DNA of 64,000 nt from Mycocentrospora acerina (GCA_022701365.1 JAKUHH010000068.1:1189-65188); one strand, 5' to 3'. Counted from the first letter of the stretch, positions 1 through 10,153 are shown. Notes: a model not told the origin generated them from the letters alone. Translations and numbers: made by a program.

Positions 1-37
<37 letters not shown>

Positions 38-195
38 TAATCAATCAATCCATGACTACTTGAATGAATACTGAAACGACTACAATGACCACCACCACCA
101 AAAGCGCCATCAAGGTCAACCAAAAGTCGTATTGAAGGAGAATAAGAGAGAAGAGAGAAGAGAAGAAAAAAAGGAACGACTAAAGAGGGGGTATA

Positions 196-226
<31 letters not shown>

Positions 227-359
227 CCGTCAACCTGACTGGCTGACTGTTTTTTTTTAAAGGAGAAAAAAAAAGAATCCAAGTTTTCAAAGCCACCACC
301 ACCTCCTCCTCTTATAAATCCCATTTCATCAGGTCAGAATAATCAAATAGACAAGCAGG
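1..359. repeat. Simple-repeat-rich intergenic sequence
   Basis: No gene is supported here. Positions 1-52 are a nearly perfect tetranucleotide array (TCAA units), and about 196-230 is a second array of GTCT/GTCC units. Homopurine and A-rich stretches lie between them. The sequence is downstream of the PHD-finger gene, which ends at 360 on the minus strand, so part of it is probably that gene's 3' untranslated region. Small open frames here are low-complexity and have no protein character. Confidence 0.8.
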
Positions 360-2570
360 TTAGGTGACAATCTCCACCCAGCCCTCACGATTTCTATCTT
401 TATTCACCCCATCCCCAGCCGTGAGTTCCTTTGCCATGGAATCCTTTGCGCCTCTCCGCTTCGCGCGCTCACGTACGCTACGTTCGTCTTTTTCGCACTC
501 GCGGATTGCTTCGACGACCTCGAGCTCCTCGAAGCGTGCGTCTTGAAGATTGAGCTTCTGCCATTGTGGGTGCTTGGAGCAGCGTTTCTTCAGGCATGCG
601 GCTTCCTTTGTGGCGGCGTCGTCAAAGGCGGCGTTGGTGATGGGTGAGTCTGTGGGGGAGGTGGGCATGGAAGAGATTTGCTCGGGGGTGGGGGCTAGGG
701 TATTGAATTTGAATGCTGCGCGGCCATGGCGACTGTTGCGCCAAAGGAGAAATTCTGCGTCGGACCAGCTGAGGCGGGAGTCGTAGCCGCAAAAGTCTTT
801 TGATTTTATCTTCTCGCGCTCCGCCACACGCAGGGCTTGTTCCTTGGCCATGCTGACGAACCATTCGCGGTCGCGCAGGACTTCGAGGCGGTCTTTGAGT
901 TGTGACTTTTCATTGTGCAGGGCTTTGAGGCGTTCGGTTTCGGCAGCGGTGAGGGATAGGTCGTCTCCGTTGAACGAGACTTGTGTGGGTGAGGCGGTTT
1001 GCGGTGGAGAGAGGACGCCAGTGCCGAGATTTCTAAAGGCCTGGATATTGGGACTCGCGTCGACGAGGGCTTTGAGGTCTTTTGCGCGCAAAACACCGCC
1101 GAGTGGTGTGGGCTCCTCTTCCTCTTCGTGTTCTGTTATTGTAGTATTATTGTTGTTGTCATTGTCATCGCCACTCTTGACAATCGCCTTTTTCTTTGAT
1201 TTTTTATTCTTGTTTGTGCCCTTTGCACCGGCAGTGCGGTGTAGTTGTTCCGTCATGAACAGCACGCCGCAGTCTTCAGAGCAGTATTTGCTCTCCCGGT
1301 CTTTGCCCAGCTTTGCCGGCTTTCGACAGCCGTCTCGTCTGCACATGGGCTTCCAGCTCGTCTTGCCGCGCCCATTTTCTTCGCACAAGGGGCATATGAA
1401 TTTGTCGACGAGGTGCTCGTCCGTCTGCTTCATGTTGACGCACTCGCCGTGGAACCAGTCGTCGCAGCCACCGTCGCAGCCAATCATCCACCTGTGATTA
1501 TCAGGCTTCTTGCAGATGCAGTAGAGGTTGTGGTCTTCTGAAGACTCGGCGTCGTCGTCGGAGCGGTGTGCTTGGGAGGCGTTCTCGGGAGCGGGAGACG
1601 ACTCGGCAGCTGGGGTGCCCGCTTGCGAGCCTCTCTTGCTGCTCTTGCCCGTGGGGGCCTTGGAAGGGCGCGAGGTGGGCGTGACGGAACGGGTGTTGTT
1701 TGTGTCGCTGTCCGTGTCAAGCCTGCGCTTCTTGGAGGGTTTCATTGCCTTTGCGGTGCCCTTTTTCTTGGCTGCCAGGGAGGACGCTGACGAGGGCGCA
1801 GGGCGCTTCTTTGGGGGCGCGAGGGTTGTTTTGGACTCGATGGTGGAGGTGACGCTCTCGGCGACGCTGCCGGTTCGCTTTGAGCGCAGGCCCAGGTCGT
1901 TTTGCTTTGCCAGCTCAACGGCCTTGAGCGTGTCGCCGTCGCCGTCGCCATCGACATCGACGTCCATGTGGTCGGTAGCGACCGAGGCGTGTCGCGGCGT
2001 GGCAGAGGGCTCGTGCTTTACGAGGGGCGAGGGCGAGTCGTTGTCGTTGGTGTTGTTGTTGTTGTTGTTGGTGTTGTCGTTGGCGTTGTTGTTATTGTTG
2101 TTGTCGTTGTTGTTGTTGTCGTCGTTGTTGTCATGGTTGCTGGCGTCGTCAAGGGCCGGCGTCAGGTTCTGCATCGGGGCCAGCACCGGGGCGGGCGAGG
2201 ACCTGGCCATGAGTGACTGGCGGCGGTGGCGCTCCTGGGGCGAGGCGGACGAGCCGTGGTGGTAGTGGTCGAGCGTGGGCGAGCGGGCGGGCAGCTGGTC
2301 CAGGGGCGGCTCGGGCTCGACAGGCGCGTGGTGGTCGAGGGCGAAGCTGGTGGAGCGGCGGCGCGGCGCGCAGACAGAGGCCGTGGGCTCGGGCAGGTCG
2401 CGCGTGGGCGGCGGAGCGTAGTGCTGGCCGGAGCCCAGAGTGGCGAGGGTGGTGAGGGCGTTGGCGGCCTCGTAGGTGGTGGTGGGGACGGAGAAGGGCT
2501 GGTGGTGGGCCGAGGACGGGCGGTGGTCGGGGGCTGCGCCGTGGTTGAGAAGCGAGTCAATGGTGCTCAT
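360..2570 (-). CDS. PHD-finger protein, Set1/COMPASS Spp1 (CXXC1)-like
   Basis: Single exon, 736 aa if translation starts at the ATG at 2570 (MSTIDSLLNHG...). The same frame is open to an ATG at 2690, but the extra 40 residues are low-complexity Pro/Ser. The first half is disordered, with an Asp/Asn-rich repeat and basic Lys-rich patches. A PHD finger lies near residues 347-396 (CICKKPDNHRWMIGC..., then CDDWFHGEC and CPLC). A second Cys-rich element follows (CRRDGCRK ... KYCSEDC), then an acidic stretch and a charged C-terminal helix. This order, PHD then C-terminal Cys element, is that of Spp1/CXXC1, the COMPASS subunit that reads H3K4 methylation in the nucleus. The histone-reader role is inferred from the family. 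It is a conserved housekeeping gene unrelated to the cluster. Confidence 0.8.
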   Translation of the reverse strand: MSTIDSLLNHGAAPDHRPSSAHHQPFSVPTTTYEAANALTTLATLGSGQHYAPPPTRDLPEPTASVCAPRRRSTSFALDHHAPVEPEPPLDQLPARSPTLDHYHHGSSASPQERHRRQSLMARSSPAPVLAPMQNLTPALDDASNHDNNDDNNNNDNNNNNNANDNTNNNNNNTNDNDSPSPLVKHEPSATPRHASVATDHMDVDVDGDGDGDTLKAVELAKQNDLGLRSKRTGSVAESVTSTIESKTTLAPPKKRPAPSSASSLAAKKKGTAKAMKPSKKRRLDTDSDTNNTRSVTPTSRPSKAPTGKSSKRGSQAGTPAAESSPAPENASQAHRSDDDAESSEDHNLYCICKKPDNHRWMIGCDGGCDDWFHGECVNMKQTDEHLVDKFICPLCEENGRGKTSWKPMCRRDGCRKPAKLGKDRESKYCSEDCGVLFMTEQLHRTAGAKGTNKNKKSKKKAIVKSGDDNDNNNNTTITEHEEEEEPTPLGGVLRAKDLKALVDASPNIQAFRNLGTGVLSPPQTASPTQVSFNGDDLSLTAAETERLKALHNEKSQLKDRLEVLRDREWFVSMAKEQALRVAEREKIKSKDFCGYDSRLSWSDAEFLLWRNSRHGRAAFKFNTLAPTPEQISSMPTSPTDSPITNAAFDDAATKEAACLKKRCSKHPQWQKLNLQDARFEELEVVEAIRECEKDERSVRERAKRRGAKDSMAKELTAGDGVNKDRNREGWVEIVT

Positions 2571-3094
2571 GGTCGTTGGCGGCTTGGTGGAGGTGCGGTC
2601 AGACGAGGGCGTGGGCGGGCATGGCGGCGGGGGGTGGATGGAGATGGACGGGGAGGGGAGGGGAGGGGGAGAGAGGCGGGAGACGGGCACGAGGGACCAG
2701 GCAAGGGCGACGGCGAGGGCGGGCGAGGGCGAGGGCGAGGCAGAATCGTGCGCGTCCGTCGAAAACGGCAGCGCTTCAACCCTTGGCGGGGCGCGGCTGA
2801 CCGAGTGCAGGTGTGGTCACGGGTGTATGTGTAGTCATGGATGCACATGTGTATATACACACATGTATATGTATGGACATGACATGTATATATGGACATG
2901 ACATGTATATATACACACATGTCTATACATGTATAGACATGACATGCATGTATAGACATGAACACACACGGATGGATAGACATGCCATGTATGTATACAC
3001 AGACAGACACGAACATGAATAGACATCAACACACATGTACATGTCCATGTATATATATATATACATATATATATACGTGGATAATGTACAAATG
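2571..3094. repeat. Intergenic region with ACATGTATATA-type imperfect tandem/palindromic repeats
   Basis: The interval between the PHD-finger gene and NSE3 (both minus strand). 2571-2800 is GC-rich purine-biased sequence, presumably the 5' leader and promoter of the PHD-finger gene. From about 2830 to 3075 it turns into a dense field of imperfect repeats built on CATGTATA, GACATGA and ACACACATG. Many copies are self-complementary (ACATGT, TATATA) and could fold into hairpins. No coding potential is convincing. Confidence 0.7.
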
Positions 3095-4306
3095 TCAATG
3101 CTCAGCTGCATCCAGCGTCCGCTGTATCTGCTGCTCCAACTCCGCGCCCTGCTCCTCCTCACTATACATGGCGCGCATCAGCCGTGCAGCCCCCGACCGT
3201 CCTACCTCGACCTTGCCGCGTGGGCCCACAATGTAGTCGACCGTCTCGTCGCCCGACACCGACTCCTTGACCCGCACAATGTACCCGTCCCTGACCATGG
3301 CCGCCAGCGTCTTGTCCTTGCTGCCCACCGGCGTCGTCTGGTCGGCGTTCATGCGCCTGAGCGCGCGCTCCAGCTTGGCCTCTGCCATTTTGCCGCCGCT
3401 GATGATGATGAGCGTAATGGCCATGGTGTACAGCCCCACGTACGCATCCTCGCGGTTGGCCTGGCCTGGCGCAAGCGGGCGTGAGGGGCCGAGCGCTTCT
3501 GGCATTCGATACCCCTCGCCGAGTGTCGTCTGCAGCACCCACACGTTGGTCGACTTGCTCTGCGACTGCGAGGCCGCCGCTGCTGTAACCCGGCATTGCC
3601 CATTAGACTGTGCCTCGTGGCTAGACGGCAGGCGGGGCGAAAGAAATGAAAATAGGAAGATGTTAAAGAAAAAAGAATAAAAAAAAGTACATACCGCGCT
3701 TCTGCCGCATCGTCACCTTTTCCGCCGCCGCGAGCTCCACCATGCGCATACCAAACACATGCTCGAGCTCCTCGTTGGCCTGCGCAAAGACACTCTTAAA
3801 CAGCCGCGCATGTGTGCCGAGTACTGCCTTGGATCAGCACCTCGTCATCTACTACTACTGCCACTTCCACCACCACCATGTCCATGTCCATGTTCACGTC
3901 CATGTTGGTGCTCACCCTTTTCTATAATATCCGCACGCCGAAGAGGCCTCCGCGCATACTCGCAAGACAGCGCATACCGCACCAGAGCCTTGGACAGCTG
4001 CTCCAGACTGCCGTTGCCCTGCTCGTCCATGTCCACATCCACATCCACATCCACGACGCCATTCCTGCCCTCATGACCATGTCCATTCCTCTCCTCATGA
4101 CCGTGTCTATTCCTTTCCTCATGTCCATGTCCATGTCCATGTCCATATCCATGTCCATGTCCATGTCCGTCCACGTCCATGTCCTCGACCTCGTCGGGCG
4201 GCGTGTCCACTTGGCGCCGGCTGCGTTGCGTGCGTGTCTGTGTCCTGGGTGGCATCGTTGTTGATGTGTTTGGTGGTGTCGTTGTCGCTGTTCTGCGCGC
4301 GACCAT
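3095..4306 (-). CDS. NSE3: Smc5/6 complex subunit Nse3 (MAGE domain)
   Basis: Three exons give 335 aa: 3916-4306, 3695-3823 and 3095-3582. Introns are 3824-3915 and 3583-3694, and both junctions keep phase 1. An alternative start is the ATG at 4255 (MPPRTQTRTQ). The MAGE homology domain starts at LVRYALSCEYARRPLRRADIIEK (over 20 residues if continued, so only this part is cited), runs through FKSVFAQANEELEHVFGMR, and ends with the winged-helix segment containing VDYIVGPRGKVEVG. Nse3 binds DNA and bridges Nse1/Nse4 in the Smc5/6 genome-stability complex. Unusual here is a long His-Gly/Val-Asp low-complexity linker (about 4023-4190) encoded by a hexanucleotide repeat, just before the MAGE domain. 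The gene is divergent from the AIM18-like gene. Confidence 0.8.
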
Positions 4307-4495
4307 CAGACACGCCCACCCACCTGCCAGCCGACGCGTAGGGCTGGCAGACGCGTCCGCGAGGAATGGCTTGGCAGCATCATCCAACCAGAGTGGGGCC
4401 CTTGAACACCCAGACCCAACATCTCGACACCTCGACACCTTGACATCTCGACATTTCAACACCCCAACACTCCAACACCACCCAATGCGCCCACC
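4307..4495. promoter_or_regulatory. Divergent promoter NSE3 / AIM18-like
   Basis: A 189-bp interval between two divergent start codons. The AIM18-proximal half is a pyrimidine/CA-rich leader with degenerate repeats (TCGACAC, CTTGACATCTCGACA). Such leaders are common just upstream of fungal housekeeping genes. No specific operator is evident. Confidence 0.5.
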
Positions 4496-5890
4496 ATGAT
4501 TCCTCCCGCCGCCCGCCGTCCCCTCACCCTCCTCCACCGCCTTCCCCGCCCCCAGCTGCGAAATGCCTCCCGCTACGCAAAGTCCGACCTCGAGGCCTTT
4601 CTGCGCACTCCAAGGCAAAAGGGCCCGCACATGACCGAGCAGGAGTTCGTCTCAGTCCACCGCGCCGATGCCATTCGCCGCGCAGCACATGCCCGCAAGC
4701 GCAATTGGCTGGCCCTCGGCGCCGCCCTGTCCATGATCGCCCCCATCTTCCTCGTGCGCCTCTGGGACGTCCCGCTGGAGAAGAATGCAGACTCCAAAGA
4801 CGGCAGTGCAGACACCATAAACGGCAGTACAGACTCAAACACAGAGCCCCTCAGCCGCGGCATCGTCGACATGCTCATGGGCCCGCCCACCAAGACAGAC
4901 GCCCCGCGCAAGGCAGCCGACGAGTTCCAGGGCAAAAAGGTTGTCATTGCAGCAGGCGACAAGGTCATTGCCGCCCCTGCATCGTCCGACAACCCCCAGG
5001 CCACCGACCCAGACGCCGTCGAGCTCGTCGAAACAGGCTCGCAATACGTCCCCTACTTCCCCCGCACAATCACCCTTCCCCCTACAGACTCCACCGGCCC
5101 CGAGGCCATTACCGGCGACGCAGAGTACCAGCTCCTCGGCCTCGGTATCCGCAAAGTCTCGTTCCTCAAAGTCCAGGTCTACGTCGTGGGTCTCTACGTC
5201 AAGACTGCCGACCTGGCCACCCTGCAGAACCACCTCATCAACACCGTCAACCCCACCGCGTCCGCCCTCATCCCCGGCGAGAAGGAAGACCTCCGCACCG
5301 CCCTGCTCGATGCCAACAAGAGCCAGCAGATTTGGGAAGCCATTCTCGCCCAGACGGGCACCGGCGCGGTCGACATGGCCTTTCGCATCGTCCCCTGCCG
5401 CGGCACAGACTTTAAGCATCTGCAGGATGGGTGGATGCGCGGCATTGCCTCCCGAACCGACGAGGTCCGCCGCAAACAAGCCGACCTGCTGCGCCAACAA
5501 GCCATCGAGAGCAAGCAAATCAGCCTACCCAAGCCCGTCGAGGAAGGCGAATTCGCAGACGAGGGTTTCGGTCTGGCCATGAAGGAGTTTAAGAGCATCT
5601 TCCACGGCCAGGGCAAGGCACCAAAGGGCAGCGTCATTGTCCTGACACGAAATAAAAATGGTGTCTTGGGCGCCTTGTACCAGCCACTCGTCAAGGTGGA
5701 CACCAAGGAGAAGATGGGCAAGCCGGCCTTTTTGGGCGAGGTCAAGGATGCGCGTGTCAGCAAGCTGGTGTGGCTGCTCTATCTTGCTGGCCAAAACGTC
5801 AGCTCTGAGCCTGCCCGACAAAACATTGTCGATGGGTGTATCAGTATTGTTGAGCGACCGGTTGGTACTGTTGAAGGAATGGTGTTGTAG
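4496..5890 (+). CDS. Mitochondrial chalcone-isomerase-fold protein, AIM18-like
   Basis: Single exon, 464 aa. The N-terminus is Arg-rich and poor in acidic residues (MIPPAARRPLTLLHRLPRP), fitting a mitochondrial targeting sequence. A hydrophobic segment follows at about residues 68-90 (NWLALGAALSMIAPIFLVR), then a linker, then a chalcone-isomerase-like domain (from YFPRTITL, with LLGLGIRKVSFLKVQVYVVGLY and a C-terminal GVLGALYQPLV). This architecture matches the yeast AIM18/AIM46 family of inner-membrane-associated CHI-fold proteins, which are not thought to be true chalcone isomerases. Third codon positions are strongly C/G, unlike the cluster genes. The start is the first ATG after the leader. 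Confidence 0.8.
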   Translation: MIPPAARRPLTLLHRLPRPQLRNASRYAKSDLEAFLRTPRQKGPHMTEQEFVSVHRADAIRRAAHARKRNWLALGAALSMIAPIFLVRLWDVPLEKNADSKDGSADTINGSTDSNTEPLSRGIVDMLMGPPTKTDAPRKAADEFQGKKVVIAAGDKVIAAPASSDNPQATDPDAVELVETGSQYVPYFPRTITLPPTDSTGPEAITGDAEYQLLGLGIRKVSFLKVQVYVVGLYVKTADLATLQNHLINTVNPTASALIPGEKEDLRTALLDANKSQQIWEAILAQTGTGAVDMAFRIVPCRGTDFKHLQDGWMRGIASRTDEVRRKQADLLRQQAIESKQISLPKPVEEGEFADEGFGLAMKEFKSIFHGQGKAPKGSVIVLTRNKNGVLGALYQPLVKVDTKEKMGKPAFLGEVKDARVSKLVWLLYLAGQNVSSEPARQNIVDGCISIVERPVGTVEGMVL

Positions 5891-6072
5891 TGTAGTGTAG
5901 TGTTGTATTATATATGATATCCTTCTAGCCTTGATGTATGAATGTGTAGATGAAGAAACGATGTTTTTTTTTCTTCTCAACTGTTTGTAACTATAAAGAA
6001 TTACTCTTCATTTCATTCGTCGTAGTGATTGTATTCGTATTTAGAACACCGCTCCATTATCACCACAAAGAC

Positions 6073-8618
6073 CTACAGCTTACTCCCCCCCTCCCCCTCA
6101 ACCCTCACCACAAACCCCAACCTCGGAAAATGCAGCCTCACATCCATCATCCCCGGCTTCCCCGCCTCCCCAGGCGTAATCACCACCTCCTCCACCCCAA
6201 CCCCAACCAGCGTCCCCACCGTCGGATTCCCCCTCCCAATATCATCCGGCACAACCGCCACCCGCGCACCAACCACCAACCCCCTAGCCCCATCCAGGAC
6301 TTTATTCCCCCCAGCCGGCGTCCTCACCAACATGTTTTCATCCGCGAAAAACCCCGCTTCCCGCAGCTCAGCCTTCCAACTCTCATCATCACCATCTCCC
6401 CCCCTTTCGATCCGCACCTCCACGTCCGGCAGAGAGGAAACGTACGCTTCAAACGCGTGGAACCATGCCCAGAGCCCTGGGTACCGCGTCGCGTTGAACA
6501 CTTTGCCCACGCCCACGTCTACGTTTGTGTTTTGCACGCTTCCGCCGCTTAGGTTCTCGAGCAGCTTTCCCGCGGCAATGTCCATGCCCCATTTGAGTTG
6601 GTAGTGTAGGCTTATGTCTGCGAGGGAGGGGGTGGTTGTCGGGACGGCCCATGTTGCTGGGGTGGTGGTGCTGAAGCTGAGTTCTAGGAGGGAGAGGTGG
6701 AGGTCTAGAGTAGAGAGGTTGAGGGGGACTTTGTCCCCGAGCTTTTGGGGGTTGATTTTGTGGCCGATGAGTTGGGCGCGGTCGGGGCCGAAGGGGGAGG
6801 ACCAGATGGAGGGGGGGATTAGGCCGGTGGTTGTGCGGAAGAGGGGTTTCTTGGGGGGTTTGTTAGGTTTGTTGGTGGTTGTGTGTGTGTGTGTATGTGT
6901 GTTTGGCTGGGGAGTTGGTTGTGAGGGGTGAGAGGAAGAGAGGAAGAGAAGAAGAAGAAGAAGAAGAAGAAGAAGAAGAAGAAGAAGAAGAAGAAGAAGA
7001 AGAAGAAGAAGAAGAAGAAGAAGAAGAAGAAGAAGAAGAAGAAGAAGAAGAAGAAGAAGAAGAAGAAGAAGAAGAAGAAGAAGAAGAAGAAGAAGAAGAA
7101 GAAGAAGAAGAAGAAGAAGAAGAAGAAGAAGAAGAAGAAGAAGAAGAAGAAGAAGAAGAAGAAGAAGAAGAAGAAGAAGAAGAAGAAGAAGAAGAAGAAG
7201 AAGAAGAAGAAGAAGAAGAAGAAGAAGAAGAAGAAGAAGAAGAAGAAGAAGAAGAAGAAGAAGAAGAAGAAGAAGAAGAAGAAGAAGAAGAAGAAGAAGA
7301 AGAAGAAGAAGAAGAAGAAGAAGAAGAAGAAGAAGAAGAAGAAGAAGAAGAAGAAGAAGAAGAAGAAGAAGAAGAAGAAGAAGAAGAAGAAGAAGAAGAA
7401 GAAGAAGAAGAAGAAGAAGAAGAAGAAGAAGAAGAAGAAGAAGAAGAAGAAGAAGAAGAAGAAGAAGAAGAAGAAGAAGAAGAAGAAGAAGAAGAAGAAG
7501 AAGAAGAAGAAGAAGAAGAAGAAGAAGAAGAAGAAGAAGAAGAAGAAGAAGAAGAAGAAGAAGAAGAAGAAGAAGAAGAAGAAGAAGAAGAAGAAGAAGA
7601 AGAAGAAGAAGAAGAAGAAGAAGAAGAAGAAGAAGAAGAAGAAGAAGAAGAAGAAGAAGAAGAAGAAGAAGAAGAAGAAGAAGAAGAAGAAGAAGAAGAA
7701 GAAGAAGAAGAAGAAGAAGAAGAAGAAGAAGAAGAAGAAGAAGAAGAAGAAGAAGAAGAAGAAGAAGAAGAAGAAGAAGAAGAAGAAGAAGAAGAAGAAG
7801 AAGAAGAAGAAGAAGAAGAAGAAGAAGAAGAAGAAGAAGAAGAAGAAGAAGAAGAAGAAGAAGAAGAAGAAGAAGAAGAAGAAGAAGAAGAAGAAGAAGA
7901 AGAAGAAGAAGAAGAAGAAGAACAACTCACATCCGTCCAGAAACTAGCAAACCCCCTCACTAAACTTCTATACGCCCATCCTTTACTACTACTACCACCA
8001 TCACCACCACCACCACCTACCCCCGGCAAAAGCTCAGGATACACGGTCCCCCACCCCGCTGCTGCAGGGAAAACTTGCTCCAGCGCTTCAATGATAAGAG
8101 ACGTGTCGCAGTAAATCTCCCGCCCAATAGCCAAAACAGGAATCTTTCGGTAGTGCAGTCCAAATAATGAGGTTAGGAGCGGGCGGGGCAGCATCGAAGG
8201 GACGGGCACATATGCTTTGTGGAATTTAATATTAGCAGCTTAAACCAATAGGAAGACATGTGAACTTTAGAGCCAAGGAGGAGAGGTTAGGCTTGGGAAG
8301 GAGAGAGATGAATTTTTTTTCCATATTTTGTCTGATTCTGAAGAAAAAAATTATGTGAAAGACTCGGGTGATTGGTGTCGGTCGAGTAGGTGGGTGGATG
8401 AACGTGAAAGAATAATAAATTTAAAAAAGATAAATTCTATGCAAGAAAACGTACAGTATGGAACTCCTTTAACCCTTAGGGTTAGACGCACTTTAGTCGT
8501 AAACGGACTGGCTGTATCTCTATCAGTATTCTTCCTCAAACTTGTTCCCGTTCAAACTTGTCAAAGACGCACCATCGTAGCCGAAGAGCACAACCGGGGG
8601 GTGAGATTGCGATGGCAT
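6073..8618 (-). CDS. Glutathione S-transferase-like protein with repeat-expanded intron
   Basis: Four exons give 387 aa: 8573-8618, 8455-8511, 7931-8214 and 6073-6849. The spliced N-terminus reads as a thioredoxin-fold GST domain (VVLFGYDASPFTTKVR, KGVPYSYVPVP, then YRKIPVLAIG and the DTSLIIEALE helix). The rest is a fungal-type C-terminal region. Intron phases agree (1, 1, 0). Intron 3 is 6850-7930 (1081 nt) and is almost entirely a perfect (GAA)325 tract, which reads TTC/CTT in the sense strand. The donor is GTGAGT and the acceptor CCAAG, restoring FWTD|KPLFR. Substrate is unknown. GST-like function is inferred from the N-terminal fold only. Confidence 0.75.
6948..7922. repeat. Perfect trinucleotide tract (GAA)325 inside an intron
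   Basis: From 6948 to 7922 the + strand is uninterrupted GAA/AAG, 975 bp or 325 units with no interruption that I can see. It is homopurine on the + strand and homopyrimidine on the sense strand of the GST-like gene. Open frames across it (poly-E, poly-K, poly-S, poly-F) are artefacts of the repeat. A short GTGT microsatellite sits just downstream of it in the sense direction (about 6879-6902). Confidence 0.95.
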
Positions 8619-9433
8619 TTTAATTCTCATCAGTAATCAATCTACCAATCGATCTGTCGATCAAAACAATGGTGATGTGTGTTTAAAGTTATAATGGCAC
8701 AGTCAACCCTGTCTGCAACTCGACTAAAAAGAGATTAAAATAAATGTAAAAAGAACTAGGTTTGTGGAGATTTACTAAAACCACGGTAGATCACTCTATT
8801 CATGGATGTAGCTTTACTACAATTGCAAGGCACATCCCTTGTTAAATAAGTTTAATTAGGTCCTACCCCGCCCCCCCCCCGGACGAAAGCCGATGAATGG
8901 CATGCCGAGGTCGCGGGCTCGGATGGTGTAGTAAGTTCAATTCGACGTGTAAAGTCGTTTTTTTTGAAAGGGTAATATAGCGGTGGTTGTATGCAAATGT
9001 TGGAGAGAGGGAGTGTCATGTTGATGTTCGACGATCGACACTTGATGGACTGTACCTTGATTTTATGGCGCGGAGATGCAGGGGACATGGGATTCTTGAA
9101 TTGGGTTGATGTAGCCTTGGGAAGGACATAGGGAAATATTAATGAGAGTAATGGTAATGGAACTGAGTGCGACGATGAAATGCGATACGATGCCATGCCA
9201 TGCGACGGAATAGGTGCCCTGTCTTGAGGCGAGGTGATGTGACTGCACAGACCTTCTTCACTCTCACCCACCCATCCGCCTACTCATCACAAACGATACA
9301 TGAACAACCCTTCTCAAACCACCTTGATACCCACCAAGCGACTTCATTTCACCATAAAGATACCCCAAGCAACTAAATAATCAAACAACCAAACAACCAA
9401 ACGACCAAATAAACAAACTACCAAACAATCCAA
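8619..9433. other. Intergenic, divergent promoters of GST-like and START-like genes
   Basis: 815 bp without a convincing gene. A minus-strand frame at 8852-9271 lacks domain character and is Ser/Pro low complexity. The 3' third (about 9280-9433) is CA-rich (repeated AACAACCAAACA-like units) and is probably the 5' leader of the START-domain gene. No operator or RNA gene was recognised. Confidence 0.5.
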
Positions 9434-10153
9434 ATGTCATCTCCATCCTGGCCCCCACCCAACCTCCCCCTCTCCACCCCCGTCGTCCCCTCCTCCAAAA
9501 CCATCCTCACAATCGCCGCTTCAACAAAAATCTCCGCCCCTGCATCCCTGGTCTTCTCCCTCCTCCTCGACACCTCCACATACCCAGCATGGAACCCCTT
9601 TGTGCCAAGCGTAACAATCACTTCCCAACCGACGTCACAAACACCAGACTCGACCTCCAACCCAACCGCCAAAGCTGATGAACACCTCCATGACAATGCA
9701 GCAGCAGCAGTCACCTCTCAACAAGAAAACCCCCATGTTTTGAGAATCGGCACAAAAATGACTTTCCACGCCGTCATAGGTGAAACCAGCAACCCCAAGG
9801 AGGCGAAATCTACCCCAACCAATCTCCTCGTGACGGATATATCTACCCCACAAAATCCGTCGTCTTACCTCTCTTCTTCTTCACCATCACCACCACCCAT
9901 CTACTCTATATCGTGGTCCCACGCCCCCTCCCCACTATCCCATGTCCTGCGCAACGAGCGCGTCCATGAGATTATCCCCCTCGGCGACGAAGAGTGCGAG
10001 GTGCGCACGTGGGAATGCATGGGTGGCGTAGCGGCGTGGGCGGTCAAGTGGCTGTATCAAGATGTTTTGGCGGCAAAGTTTGGAGCGTGGTGTGGCGGGT
10101 TGAAGGGGGAAGGGGAGAAGATGTGGAGGGAGCAGAAGGAGACAAACACATAG
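9434..10153 (+). CDS. START/SRPBCC-fold (polyketide cyclase-like) protein
   Basis: Single exon, 239 aa. After a Pro-rich start the sequence enters an SRPBCC pattern: KTILTIAASTKISAPASLVF, then LLDTSTYPAWNPFVPSVTI. That is the classical 'I.A....VF..L.D...Y..WNPF' signature of the START/Bet v1-like superfamily. A Ser/Thr-rich insertion follows, then a second half ending with VRTWECMGG and a C-terminal helix (WAVKWLYQDVL). Members bind hydrophobic ligands. The ligand here cannot be predicted. The gene is 14 kb from the PKS with other genes between, so a role as polyketide cyclase of the cluster is not supported. Confidence 0.7.
   Translation: MSSPSWPPPNLPLSTPVVPSSKTILTIAASTKISAPASLVFSLLLDTSTYPAWNPFVPSVTITSQPTSQTPDSTSNPTAKADEHLHDNAAAAVTSQQENPHVLRIGTKMTFHAVIGETSNPKEAKSTPTNLLVTDISTPQNPSSYLSSSSPSPPPIYSISWSHAPSPLSHVLRNERVHEIIPLGDEECEVRTWECMGGVAAWAVKWLYQDVLAAKFGAWCGGLKGEGEKMWREQKETNT

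Noticed and set aside
3922..4319. Met-Asp and Trp-Thr repeat proteins on the minus strand
   Set aside because: Other reading frames of the hexanucleotide repeat in NSE3. Only the His-Gly frame continues into the MAGE domain.
6819..8209. Long open frames of poly-Glu, poly-Lys, poly-Ser and poly-Phe
   Set aside because: They are produced by the GAA/TTC repeat in all frames. Splicing of the GST-like gene explains the locus.
8461..8490. Telomere-like AACCCTTAGGGTTAG motif
   Set aside because: Only a single short inverted match, and it lies inside exon 2 of the GST-like gene (VRLTLRVK). No array, so not an interstitial telomere.
8852..9271. 139-aa open frame on the minus strand
   Set aside because: Low complexity, no motifs, and overlaps the likely leader region of the START-domain gene.
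9434..10153. START/SRPBCC gene as polyketide cyclase of the cluster
   Set aside because: It is 14 kb away, beyond several housekeeping genes, and has GC-rich codon use unlike the cluster.
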